From positions 11,728 through 33,813 of the forward strand of contig CAJTSY010000027.1 in NCBI GenBank assembly GCA_910578995.1: a stretch of DNA of 22,086 nt, given 5' to 3'. The notes below the pieces were generated by a model. It saw nothing but the letters and a program-made list of their open reading frames with translations, was not told the DNA's origin and searched no databases. Source of the DNA: an uncultured Acetatifactor sp. (GTDB taxonomy: Bacteria; Bacillota; Clostridia; Lachnospirales; Lachnospiraceae). This document shows, piece after piece, positions 1 through 7,420 of this stretch (position 1 is the first letter of the stretch; each line of letters opens with the position of its first letter). The position numbers and the translations under genes are program-made.

Positions 1-223
1 CATTCACATATTCGTCACTTATTTTACGTATATGCATTTTGTACTGGGCAATGGCATCCTGCTCGGCTTCCACGTCCGCACAGAGCATCCGCCTGGCGTC
101 CCTGGAAAGCGTCAGATATTCCGGTGTCCAGAGCACCTTTTTCCCGCCGGGCTGTGTCACCGCAGTGACGCTGCTTTCGGATATGCCGATTCCTGAACCC
201 CTGTACGACATTTCATGGCACAT
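1..223 (-). CDS. Ferritin-like protein, N-terminal part (cut by window edge)
   Basis: The minus strand is open from the ATG at 223 to the left edge, giving 74 residues that begin MCHEMSYRGSGIG. The last visible part (DVEAEQDAIAQYKMHIRKI, then SDEYVN) resembles the first iron-binding helix of rubrerythrin/ferritin-like proteins, where an acidic residue, an E and a Y/H pattern sit before a later DEExH helix that would lie outside the window. An in-frame stop (TAA at 244-242) lies just upstream, so the start must be at or after 241. No strong ribosome binding site is visible; the second Met (211) is an alternative start. It follows the dehydrogenase gene by about 25 bp in the same direction, so it may be the last gene of that operon. 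The family call is tentative because fewer than 80 residues are visible. Confidence 0.5.
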   Translation of the reverse strand, partial: MCHEMSYRGSGIGISESSVTAVTQPGGKKVLWTPEYLTLSRDARRMLCADVEAEQDAIAQYKMHIRKISDEYVN

Positions 224-248
224 GCCGCCCGGGGCGGTCCGTTACAGT

Positions 249-1322
249 TTAAGGCTTATCCGGAAAAACCATTATTTTACAGTAATCCTCCCTCTTCTCC
301 CTCATCACCGCCAGGCCCTCCCTTAATCCTGCAAGCGGCAGGCGGTGGGTGACCAACGATGCCGGGTCAATGTTTCCCGCAGCCAGGCGGTCTGCCGTGT
401 AATGCCAGTCGTCCGTCTCTTCCCCCGTAAAGGATGAATTCCATATCCCGGCCAGGGTAAGCTGACTGCGCAGGATTTTCCAGTACGTATCCTTTCCCAG
501 CCCCATATCTGTTCTGGGATTTCCCACCAGGATTATCTTTCCCGAGGGCCGCGCGCTGTCTACTCCCCAGGCCAGGACCTCATTCCTTCCGGTACACTCA
601 AAAAACAGATCCGTTCCCCCGGCCTGCAGCCACTCCTTCGCATCCTGCTTCCTGCTGTCGCAAAAGCGCTCCGGAGGAATACTCAGGCACAGGGCTGTCT
701 GTCTCTGAAATTCCTTATTGCCCACCACCCACAGATTTCCATACCCTGCATCCATGAGAAATGCTGCAAGCAGCGCGCCGATGGTTCCAAAACCGCATAT
801 GGCCACTGCTGCATCCCGGGAAATTTCAGGCTCCCCCGAATACCCCGTTCCCCCTGCCGCCCGCCGCATGGCATGCACCGCCACTGCCATTGGTTCCAAC
901 ATGGCAGCCTCCTCAAAAGTCACATTATCGGGCAGCTCTATCAGATTCGCCGCCGGAACCGCCACATATTCCGCAAATCCTCCGTCACAGCGGGATCCCA
1001 GATAGTCATAGCTGCGGCACATCTCGTATTTTTTCTGCCTGCAGGAGGCGCATTTCCCGCAGGGAATCAGCGGAAATACCCCCACTCTCCTGTGCAGCCA
1101 CTCCCTGCTTATCCCCTGGCCCACATCCTCCACCACGCCGGAAAATTCATGTCCTATGACCAGCGGATGTCTGTGGGCGCCTGTCTCAAACACCCGTTGG
1201 ACATCTGAACCGCAGATGCCTGCCGCTTTCACTTTCACAAGCGCCTGTCCCGCCCCCGGCGCCGGTATCACGCTTTCCTCAAACCTCAGGTCGTTCACGC
1301 CGTAAAGTTTCCATGCCTTCAT
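249..1322 (-). CDS. GatD-like zinc-dependent alcohol/polyol dehydrogenase
   Basis: Medium-chain dehydrogenase of about 357 residues from the Met at 1322. It shows the catalytic zinc set (C37 in GICGSD, H58-E59 in GHEFSG), four structural-zinc cysteines (C88, C91, C94, C102 in PCGKCASCRQKKYEMC) and a Rossmann nucleotide-binding stretch (ICGFGTIGAL). The N-terminal half, including GAHRHPLVIGHEFSG and YDYLGSRCDGGFAEY, is close to galactitol-1-phosphate 5-dehydrogenase (GatD). The likely reaction is NAD(P)-dependent oxidation or reduction of a sugar or polyol phosphate. It follows an IspD/TarI-type cytidylyltransferase, which suggests joint production of a CDP-polyol, as TarJ and TarI do for CDP-ribitol; that is inference. 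The frame stays open upstream to an ATG at 1529, which would add 69 low-complexity residues encoded by a 37-bp tandem repeat. I chose 1322 because family homology begins exactly there, although its Shine-Dalgarno sequence is weak or too close. Confidence 0.85.
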   Translation of the reverse strand: MKAWKLYGVNDLRFEESVIPAPGAGQALVKVKAAGICGSDVQRVFETGAHRHPLVIGHEFSGVVEDVGQGISREWLHRRVGVFPLIPCGKCASCRQKKYEMCRSYDYLGSRCDGGFAEYVAVPAANLIELPDNVTFEEAAMLEPMAVAVHAMRRAAGGTGYSGEPEISRDAAVAICGFGTIGALLAAFLMDAGYGNLWVVGNKEFQRQTALCLSIPPERFCDSRKQDAKEWLQAGGTDLFFECTGRNEVLAWGVDSARPSGKIILVGNPRTDMGLGKDTYWKILRSQLTLAGIWNSSFTGEETDDWHYTADRLAAGNIDPASLVTHRLPLAGLREGLAVMREKREDYCKIMVFPDKP

Positions 1323-1351
1323 TCCTCTGTGCACCCTGCCTTTCTGCTGTT

Positions 1352-1529
1352 TTCCGCACCGGCTTTCTTCCGCTTCTTTCCTGCAGCCTTCCGCACCGGC
1401 TTTCTTCCGCTGCTTTCCTGCGGCCTTCCGCACCGGCTCTCCTCCTCTGCTTTCCTGCAGCCTTCCGCACCGGCTTTCTTCCGCTGCTTCCCTGCGGCCT
1501 TCCGCAGCCGCCGCTTCTCCTGCTTTCAT
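1352..1529. repeat. 37-bp tandem repeat (minisatellite), four copies plus a partial fifth
   Basis: Four consecutive 37-bp units lie at 1352-1388, 1389-1425, 1426-1462 and 1463-1499, each starting TTCCGCACCGGCT or a close variant on the plus strand. A degenerate partial copy runs from 1500 to about 1529. The array fills the space between the cytidylyltransferase stop (1533-1531) and the dehydrogenase homology start (1322). Because 37 is not a multiple of three, each copy is read in a new frame. In the dehydrogenase frame there is no stop through the array, which therefore encodes a basic, Glu/Arg/Ala/Gly-rich 37-residue-period peptide if the upstream ATG (1529) is used. Confidence 0.9.
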
Positions 1530-1530
1530 T

Positions 1531-2295
1531 TCAGGTGAGACTCCGTTTTTCCAGCAGCAGTTCCCTCGCCTTCTGCAAATCCGCCCCGGTGGTAATCTTG
1601 AAATTCCGCTCTTCCCCGGGTATCATCGCTATATCCATTCCTGCCATAACCGCAGGTTCCGTGGAACCGTTTACCTCCAGGATCTTATGGGGCAGAAGCG
1701 CCGTGTTCGCCCTGTAATACTTCTTCAGGAGAAACAGCTCCGGCGCCTGTCCCGCATAGATACTGCCGCGGTCCAACAGCCCGTCCACCCCTCTGCCGTT
1801 CCGGCTCAGATATACGGTATCTTTCATGGGCAGAACCGGCATTACCCCGTCATATCCCTCCAGGGCCTCGTAGCAGGCATGCAGCATTTTCACGCTTAAA
1901 AAAGGGCGTGCCCCGTCATGAACCAACACAGTATCGGCATCTTCGATGCCATCTGCACCATCGGAACCGCAGGAACATCCGCCATCGGATTGTTTGTTTA
2001 TTTGCGATATAATCAACTGTAATCCGTTCAATATGGAACCCTGTCGATTTCTGCCGGGGTCTGCGAAACCTGTGATCTTTTCCGTGCCCATTCCCGCCTT
2101 CCGGACATCCTCCAGGACGGCTTCCCTCCACGCCTGATCCGCCACGATGGCCACCCTGTCAATCAGCGGGGATGTGAGCAGCGGCTCCAGGGCATAAGTG
2201 ACCAGCATCCTTCCGCCCACGGTGAGATATTGTTTCGGTATGTCTGTAGAGATCCGGCTTCCTGTTCCGCCGGACAAAAGTAACGCATTATTCAT
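1531..2295 (-). CDS. IspD/TarI-family cytidylyltransferase
   Basis: A 254-residue nucleotidyltransferase. The N-terminal CTP-binding loop is LLSGGTGSRISTDIPKQYL (about residues 6-24), followed by GGRMLVTYAL, a VLVHDGARPFLS motif near residue 145, YAGQAPELFLLK, and a C-terminal GEERNFKITTGADL stretch. These are diagnostic of the IspD/TarI fold. IspD makes CDP-methylerythritol in the MEP pathway; TarI makes CDP-ribitol for wall or capsule polymers. The downstream polyol-type dehydrogenase on the same strand, one base after this stop, favours a TarI-like role, but sequence alone does not exclude IspD. A Gly/Ser/Cys/Asp-rich insertion (about residues 112-136) precedes VLVHDGARP and is unusual. 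The start at 2295 has AGAGGA about 9 bp upstream. Confidence 0.85.
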   Translation of the reverse strand: MNNALLLSGGTGSRISTDIPKQYLTVGGRMLVTYALEPLLTSPLIDRVAIVADQAWREAVLEDVRKAGMGTEKITGFADPGRNRQGSILNGLQLIISQINKQSDGGCSCGSDGADGIEDADTVLVHDGARPFLSVKMLHACYEALEGYDGVMPVLPMKDTVYLSRNGRGVDGLLDRGSIYAGQAPELFLLKKYYRANTALLPHKILEVNGSTEPAVMAGMDIAMIPGEERNFKITTGADLQKARELLLEKRSLT

Positions 2296-2324
2296 GATTT
2301 GATTCCTCTGTTTTTTGTCTGCTT

Positions 2325-2619
2325 TTATGCCTGCCTTTTACGCCTGCGGTTTTCATTATATCGAGATTGCTGATGCTCATCCTCTAACCGCCGTATTGTA
2401 GAACGGCAATAATATTCCTCTGTTTCTATTCCGATGCTGTTCCTGTTAGTGTTAATTGCTGCGAGCATAGTTATTCCACTTCCGGAAAATGGTTCAAGAA
2501 CAACATCACCTACAAATGAAAACATTTGATGCATTTGAGATCTTATGCCACAAAATTGGATTAAGATTATCGAAGCCGATTTTCCTGCAAGATACAGCAA
2601 TATCCGAATGAAGCGGCAT
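2325..2619 (-). pseudogene. DNA adenine methyltransferase remnant with internal deletion and frameshift
   Basis: Two pieces of an N6-adenine methyltransferase lie next to each other in different frames. The 5' piece, from 2619, reads MPLHSDIAVSC, then KIGFDNLNPILWHKISNAS, and then stops; this is the middle of a beta-class enzyme. The 3' piece, from about 2525 to 2325, reads MFSFVGDVVLEPFSGSG followed by AAINTNRNSIGIETEEYY, which is the SAM-binding FxGxG motif and the C-terminal helix. The stretch that normally separates them, and everything upstream of PLHSDI, are missing. The in-frame codons before 2619 include a stop. The segment is clearly more AT-rich than its neighbours, which suggests a transferred, now decayed element. 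No partner restriction gene is visible. It should not produce an active enzyme. Confidence 0.75.
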
Positions 2620-2699
2620 AACAGCAGATTAATTCCTATATTTGATTGCTGCTTAGTGATCTTGGAAAATTGTCCACAGGGATAACGAGCATCAGATTG

Positions 2700-2723
2700 T
2701 ATCCGGCACCGCCCCTCCGGATA
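2700..2723 (-). terminator. Hairpin downstream of the EamA gene (possible terminator)
   Basis: TATCCGG (2700-2706) and CCGGATA (2717-2723) form a perfect 7-bp stem with a 10-base loop, about 10 bp after the EamA stop codon. There is no uridine tract on either strand, so termination is only suggested by position. Confidence 0.4.
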
Positions 2724-2733
2724 ATCCCCGGCC

Positions 2734-3147
2734 TCACAACACCATAACTAGCGTCCCCAGCCCGATCAACACGGATCCCACCAACGATTTCACCGTAAAC
2801 TCCTCATGGAGAAAAACAAACGCCATAATCAGCGTGATCACCACGCTGAGCTTGTCCACCGGCACCACCTTGGATGCTTCCCCTACCTGCAGGGCCCTGT
2901 AATAACACAGCCAGGACGCTCCCGTGGCCAGTCCCGACAGAATCAGGAAAATCCAACTTTTCCTGCTGATACCCTGGATGCCGGACTGGGCATGGGTCAG
3001 GAACACCATCCCCCAGGACATGGCAACAACCACCACGGTGCGGATGGCAGTGGCCAGGTTGGAATTCACGCCCTCTATGCCGACCTTGGCCAGAATGGAG
3101 GTCAGCGCCGCAAATACTGCGGACAACAGTGCAAAAATAAACCACAT
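2734..3147 (-). CDS. EamA-family transporter, half-size (about five helices)
   Basis: A 137-residue very hydrophobic protein with about five membrane segments, roughly residues 2-20, 34-52, 65-84, 98-113 and 119-136. It begins MWFIFALLSAVFAALTSIL and contains the charged AKVGIEGVNSNLATAIRT segment after helix 1, a GASWLCYYRALQVGEAS motif, VPVDKLSVVITLIMAF and a C-terminal LIGLGTLVMVL. This is the compact version of the drug/metabolite transporter fold, with one EamA repeat instead of two; such proteins are thought to act as dimers in the cytoplasmic membrane. The substrate cannot be told. The start is supported by GGAGAG 6 bp upstream. It appears monocistronic, with an unrelated remnant downstream and divergent regulator genes upstream. 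Confidence 0.85.
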   Translation of the reverse strand: MWFIFALLSAVFAALTSILAKVGIEGVNSNLATAIRTVVVVAMSWGMVFLTHAQSGIQGISRKSWIFLILSGLATGASWLCYYRALQVGEASKVVPVDKLSVVITLIMAFVFLHEEFTVKSLVGSVLIGLGTLVMVL

Positions 3148-3376
3148 AACAATCTCTCCTTTCCATACAGCCTTCCAGAAGTTTCACATAAATTTTATCT
3201 GTGCCTGCCGCCATTTACGCCCACGGCACTTACGAGTATATTATAGAAGAAGACAGTATCCTTTTCAATACCCTGTAATCATTTCACAGACAAAGTCCCG
3301 TTACTTTTCACGGCTTCGTCGTTCACAGCAACATGATGCACACCGAATGTACAATAACAAAATCCCTCCCCCTCGT

Positions 3377-3405
3377 TGCACCGCGCCGGAATCTGTGATA
3401 TAATC
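3377..3405 (+). promoter_or_regulatory. Sigma-A promoter of the LytTR/GHKL operon
   Basis: TTGCAC (3377-3382) and TATAAT (3400-3405) are separated by exactly 17 bp, a near-consensus vegetative promoter, 92 bp upstream of the response regulator start. The 349-bp gap between the EamA start and the regulator (3148-3496) holds no gene. A GTCCGG/CCGGAC pair at 3412-3417 and 3463-3468 could close a leader stem. No second copy of the direct repeat seen before the ABC genes is present here. Confidence 0.75.
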
Positions 3406-3496
3406 TATCTGTCCGGGCGCACAGGCCCCGCAGCACTATGGCTCCCTGCCGCGGAGTTCATTCCGGACAATTTCCCCGGAGAAAGGCAGTTTTCCC

Positions 3497-4198
3497 ATGA
3501 CATACCGGATAGCAGTCTGTGATGACGACGATGCACAACTTCAGCTCATGCATACCCTGGTCTCCGACTGGAGCCGCCAGTCCGGGCATCCCTGCGAAAT
3601 TCACAGTTTTCCCTCGGCGGAGGCCTTTCTTTTCGCTTTTGAGGAAAACAACTGTTACGATATTCTTCTTCTGGATATAGAAATGAACGGAATATCGGGC
3701 ATCAGCCTGGCCAGACGCATCCGCCGGGAACGGCACCGGGCCGAGATCATCTTTATCACCTCCCACTTCGAATTCATCAGCGAAGGCTACGAGGTGGACG
3801 CGCTGCACTTCCTGACCAAGCCCGTTCCCGAAGCAAAGCTGATTCAGGTTCTGGACAAAGCGGCCGCCCGGCTTTCCACGGAACCGCCTTCCGTGGTCAT
3901 CAGCTGTGAGGATAAAACGGTAAAGCTGTACCAGGAGGACATTTTGTATGCCGAATCCTTCCTGCATTACATTTCCATCCACACCGCGGAAAAGGAATAC
4001 AAAATCCGGGAAAACATCTCCTCCTTTGAGAAACGGCTGGGCGATGATTTTTTCCGGGCACACCGTTCCTACCTGGTCTCCCTGAAGCATATAACCGGAA
4101 TATCCCGCACCGCAGTGACACTGGAGGGAAATGCGGAACTGCCCCTTGCAAGAGGAAAATATGATGCCATAAACCGGGCTTTTATAGAGCGGAACTGA
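3497..4198 (+). CDS. LytTR-family response regulator
   Basis: A 233-residue two-domain transcription regulator. The receiver domain (about 1-120) has the acidic cluster D9-D12, the phospho-acceptor D60 in YDILLLDIEM and the conserved Lys in FLTKPV. The LytTR DNA-binding domain (about 130-230) shows YAESFLHYISIHT, EYKIRENISSFEKRL and FFRAHRSYLVSLKHI, the usual signature of AgrA/LytR-type regulators. GGAGAAAGG lies upstream of the ATG at a workable distance. It is followed by a GHKL histidine kinase and, about 540 bp after that, by an ABC exporter pair whose promoter carries a LytTR-style direct repeat. The inferred role is to switch on export in response to the partner kinase. Confidence 0.93.
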   Translation: MTYRIAVCDDDDAQLQLMHTLVSDWSRQSGHPCEIHSFPSAEAFLFAFEENNCYDILLLDIEMNGISGISLARRIRRERHRAEIIFITSHFEFISEGYEVDALHFLTKPVPEAKLIQVLDKAAARLSTEPPSVVISCEDKTVKLYQEDILYAESFLHYISIHTAEKEYKIRENISSFEKRLGDDFFRAHRSYLVSLKHITGISRTAVTLEGNAELPLARGKYDAINRAFIERN

Positions 4199-4298
4199 CA
4201 TCCGGCAAAAAGCCTTTAGACGAAGGCCTTCCCACACCCGCCGCGGCGCTTTGTACACATGCCTCCCCATAAAAATATACCCACAGGACAGCAATCCC

Positions 4299-4952
4299 AT
4301 GAGAAAGAAAACCTACCTGAACCTGATAGCATACCAGACAGAACAGTCAAGACAGCACCTGGGCGAAGTACAGGGCATCTACCTGGAAATGCGCGGATAC
4401 AAACACGATTTCCACCACCACCTGCAGACCCTGAAAGGACAGCTGGAAGCCGGCGAGACAGACCGGGCCCTGGCCTACCTGGAACAGCTAGACCATCAGC
4501 TCATGCATGTGGACACCCTGCTGAAGACCGGAAACATCGCCCTGGACGCCATCCTGTCGGCCAAGATCGCCCAGGCAAAGGACGCGGGCATCGCCGTCAC
4601 CGTCAAGGCCAACGTTCCTGACAATCTCCTGCTCTCCGACCTGGAACTCAGCATCGTGGTAGGGAATCTCCTGGACAATGCCATCGAGGCCTGCCAGGAG
4701 GCGGAGGGAGAACGGTTTCTGCGCCTCTTCATGGGTATGAAACAGAAGATGCTCTATTTCTCCATGCTCAATGCCTCCGGCCCCAAACTGGCCAAAAGCG
4801 GCAGACTCTTCTCCTCCCGCAAGGACGGCCTTCACGGCTTCGGCCTGCGCCGGGCGGAAGCCATCCTGGCAGAACACGGCGGATGGTGCAAGTACAACAG
4901 CGAGGACGGAGCTTTTACCTCCGAATTTCTGGTTCCGGCGGTGCGGGAATGA
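4299..4952 (+). CDS. GHKL sensor kinase catalytic protein without membrane domain
   Basis: About 217 residues from the ATG at 4299 (AGGA about 8 bp upstream); the frame extends to a TTG at 4251 but the extra residues look non-coding. It begins with a likely coiled-coil (residues about 5-28), then the phospho-acceptor region YKHDFHHHLQTLKGQL with the conserved His, the N-box NLLDNAIEACQEA and the G-box GLHGFGLRRAE, ending TSEFLVPAVRE. This is the AgrC-type cytoplasmic core (HATPase_c_5). The family normally carries five to seven N-terminal membrane helices, and the whole sensor half is absent here, with no membrane segment in the 100 bp upstream. It may respond to a cytoplasmic signal or need a membrane partner. 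The pairing with the LytTR regulator is by operon context. Confidence 0.85.
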   Translation: MRKKTYLNLIAYQTEQSRQHLGEVQGIYLEMRGYKHDFHHHLQTLKGQLEAGETDRALAYLEQLDHQLMHVDTLLKTGNIALDAILSAKIAQAKDAGIAVTVKANVPDNLLLSDLELSIVVGNLLDNAIEACQEAEGERFLRLFMGMKQKMLYFSMLNASGPKLAKSGRLFSSRKDGLHGFGLRRAEAILAEHGGWCKYNSEDGAFTSEFLVPAVRE

Positions 4953-5014
4953 ACCGGCTGTGCCGTCCTGACCAGAATTTCTCCAGTTGTCCCACCAGGT
5001 CAGCGAGGCAGCCA

Positions 5015-5104
5015 ATGCTCACAGACAGGCACCTTATTCAGATTGCGGAGATGTTTGATTTATCTGAAAATGAATCTAATGAATCAGTAAAACAATATTG
5101 GTAA
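5015..5104 (+). CDS. Possible 29-residue small protein
   Basis: A short frame MLTDRHLIQIAEM, then FDLSENESNESVKQYW, begins at an ATG 7 bp after a GAGG, shortly after the kinase gene. Base composition changes here to AT-rich. It has no Gly-Gly leader or clustered cysteines, so it does not look like a typical peptide pheromone or lantibiotic precursor, although its place between a peptide-type two-component system and an exporter invites that idea. It may be chance. In the rest of 4953-5486 I see only the hairpin and promoter elements listed separately. Confidence 0.2.
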   Translation: MLTDRHLIQIAEMFDLSENESNESVKQYW

Positions 5105-5156
5105 ACAAGAATGGGATGCATACCCAACCCCACTACAAATAATGCCAGATAACATT

Positions 5157-5175
5157 GGAGGGCTTAAGGCCCTCC
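5157..5175 (+). terminator. Hairpin after the LytTR/GHKL operon
   Basis: GGAGGGC (5157-5163), loop TTAAG and GCCCTCC (5169-5175) make a perfect 7-bp GC-rich stem. It is followed by GGTTATTACTGACCTTTTCC, which is T-rich but without an uninterrupted T run. It probably reduces read-through from the regulator genes into the exporter operon. Confidence 0.55.
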
Positions 5176-5379
5176 GGTTATTACTGACCTTTTCCATTCT
5201 TCTTCCTTCTTTCTGCCCGATTTTATTCCTTCAATAGCTGTTCACCCTTCTTCTCCATCTGAAAAAGCCTGACACTTTCTCTTTCCCAAAAATCGTTTTA
5301 TATATGTCCAAATTATATCAGACAATGAATGAAGATATCTTTATTTTTCTAACCCCAAGTTCAACTCCCCCACTCCCTG

Positions 5380-5445
5380 CAATTCATGCCACCAGAAAAA
5401 CAATTCATGCCTAAACTTTCTTTTCACCTCCATCCGGGGTAAAAT
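5380..5445 (+). promoter_or_regulatory. LytTR-type direct-repeat operator and promoter of the ABC exporter
   Basis: CAATTCATGCC occurs at 5380-5390 and identically at 5401-5411, a start-to-start distance of 21 bp (two helical turns). LytTR regulators such as AgrA bind two short direct repeats with this spacing, just upstream of the -35. Immediately downstream is a poor -35 (TTTCTT, 5417-5422), 17 bp, and TAAAAT (5440-5445), as expected for an activator-dependent promoter. The exporter start codon is at 5487. The repeat is seen directly; the regulator assignment is inference. Confidence 0.6.
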
Positions 5446-5486
5446 AAAACCATAAACGCAAATTACTTTTAAAGGAGCCGATACCC

Positions 5487-7331
5487 ATGACAAAAACAAA
5501 GCAACCGAAAAACAAACCCTACCGTTCCGCCTTCAGCAACGCCCTGTGGAGCTTCCGGGAAATCGGAAAAGACGCGCCCATGTTTTTCCTGCTGATGGTA
5601 CTGGAAGTCCCCTTGAATGTGGCCCTGGCTTACGCGGACATCTACCTGCCCTCCCTGGTGGTGGCGGACGTCACCGGCCGGGCCCCCCTGGAGCAGGCTG
5701 CCCTCCGGGCAGGCGCCCTCATTCTTGCCATGCTGGTGTGCCACATACTGCGGAATTTTTGTTATCACCTGTCCGAAGGATATATGTCGAAATACCGTCA
5801 CAAGAAGGGCATGTCCGTGGACCGCAAGTCGCTGAACATGTTCTATCAGGACTATGAGCGCAAGGAAATCCGCGACTTAAGCCAACGCGCCTCCAAAGCC
5901 ACCGAGATGTGGGACGGCGTACAGCCGATCTCCGATGTCCCCAGGCGCAGCCTGAAACTGGTGGAAAACATCCTCTGCTACCTGCTCTTCGGTTCGGTGA
6001 TCTCCCTGGTAAACCCGCTCCTGGTACCCATCCTGACCATTGCCCCCGCAGTGAACTGGTTCTGTGCCCGCGCCTACCGCGACTGGGAATACAGCCACCG
6101 GGAACAGTGGACCGACGTGGACCAGAAGATGTGGTATCTGTTGGACAAAACATCTGATTTTGCCGCCGCCAAGGACATCCGGATCTATGGCATGGCAGGA
6201 TGGTTCCGGCAGGTCTTCCGGGCCTTGTCCGGACAGCGCCTGTACTGGGAGAAAAAAATGATCCTGCGGCGCTTCCTCTCCCGGATAGCGGATCTGCTGG
6301 TCATTCTCCTGCGGGACGGCGCAGCCTACCTGCTCCTGATCAGGATGACCCTGGAAGGCTCAATCACGGTGGACCGGTTTGTCCTGTACTTTTCGGCCAT
6401 ATCCATGTTCGCCTCCTTTATCGGCAATATCATGAACGAATGGAACGGCATCCGCGCCACCAGTCTGGAACTCAGCGACTACCGCAGATACCTGGATCTG
6501 CCGGAGCAGGAGGGCACCGGGGAGGCCCATGTGGAGCCCCTTCTGAATACCGCTCCGGAGATCACCTTTGACCACGTTTCCTTCCGCTATCAGGGAGCCG
6601 AAGCCGACACACTGCATGATATCAGCTTTACCATAAAGCCCGGCGAGAAGATCGCCCTGGTGGGATTAAACGGCGCCGGAAAAACCACCCTGGTAAAGCT
6701 CCTCTGCGGTCTCTACCTTCCCACGGAAGGGGATGTAAAAATAAGCGGGATTTCGTTCAGATCTTTTTACCGGAAAGATTACTACAGGCTTTTCTCCGCC
6801 GTTTTCCAGGATCTGCAGGCAGGCTTCTTCACCCTGGAGGAAACCGTTTCCGGCCAGATCCGGGGAAATGCGGACACTGGCCGGGCTGAGCAGTGCCTGC
6901 GCCAGGCGGGGCTGGGAGAAAAACTGGACGCGCTGCCCCAGGGAATCCACACCCACCTGGATAAGCAGCTCTATGCGGATGCCACGGAGCTGTCGGGCGG
7001 GGAGCTGCAGAAACTGATGCTTGCCAGGGCCCTTTATAAGAATGCCCCCGTCCTGGTACTGGACGAACCCACCGCAGCCCTGGACCCAATCGCCGAGAAC
7101 CGCATTTACCTGCGGTACCAGGACATGGCACGGGACAAAACCGCCCTCTTCATCTCCCACAGGCTGGCCTCCACCCAGTTCTGCGACCGCATTCTCTACC
7201 TGAAAGACGGACGTGTCGCCCAGGAGGGAACCCACCAGGAACTCATGGCCTCGGGCGGAGAATATGCGGAGCTCTACGAGCTGCAGAGCTGTTGGTACAA
7301 GCCGGGGTACACTCCCCCGGAGACGGCCTGA
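5487..7331 (+). CDS. ABC exporter half-transporter 1 (permease plus ATPase)
   Basis: 614 residues. The N-terminal half (about 20-330) holds roughly six membrane segments of the type I exporter fold; the C-terminal half is an ATPase with Walker A GLNGAGKTT (about residue 393-401), signature ELSGGELQK (about 500), Walker B VLVLDEPTAALDP (about 520-532) and the H-loop ISHRLAST. It probably pairs with the next gene product as a heterodimer in the cytoplasmic membrane. Upstream is AAGGAG with good spacing. The permease half has no peptidase C39 domain, so it does not itself cut a leader peptide. Likely substrates are peptides or amphiphiles, judged from the association with a LytTR/GHKL system; the actual cargo is unknown. 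Confidence 0.93.
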   Translation: MTKTKQPKNKPYRSAFSNALWSFREIGKDAPMFFLLMVLEVPLNVALAYADIYLPSLVVADVTGRAPLEQAALRAGALILAMLVCHILRNFCYHLSEGYMSKYRHKKGMSVDRKSLNMFYQDYERKEIRDLSQRASKATEMWDGVQPISDVPRRSLKLVENILCYLLFGSVISLVNPLLVPILTIAPAVNWFCARAYRDWEYSHREQWTDVDQKMWYLLDKTSDFAAAKDIRIYGMAGWFRQVFRALSGQRLYWEKKMILRRFLSRIADLLVILLRDGAAYLLLIRMTLEGSITVDRFVLYFSAISMFASFIGNIMNEWNGIRATSLELSDYRRYLDLPEQEGTGEAHVEPLLNTAPEITFDHVSFRYQGAEADTLHDISFTIKPGEKIALVGLNGAGKTTLVKLLCGLYLPTEGDVKISGISFRSFYRKDYYRLFSAVFQDLQAGFFTLEETVSGQIRGNADTGRAEQCLRQAGLGEKLDALPQGIHTHLDKQLYADATELSGGELQKLMLARALYKNAPVLVLDEPTAALDPIAENRIYLRYQDMARDKTALFISHRLASTQFCDRILYLKDGRVAQEGTHQELMASGGEYAELYELQSCWYKPGYTPPETA

Positions 7332-7420
7332 TAACAATAAAAACGGCTGCAAGGCACGCCTGCCTGGCTCATCGCCTGTAGGAATAAACCTGACAGCAGC
7401 ACTGAAATAGGAGAATGATC

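Noticed and set aside
3458..4300. A minus-strand frame of 280 codons opposite the response regulator
   Set aside because: The opposite strand encodes a complete receiver plus LytTR domain with a promoter and ribosome binding site.
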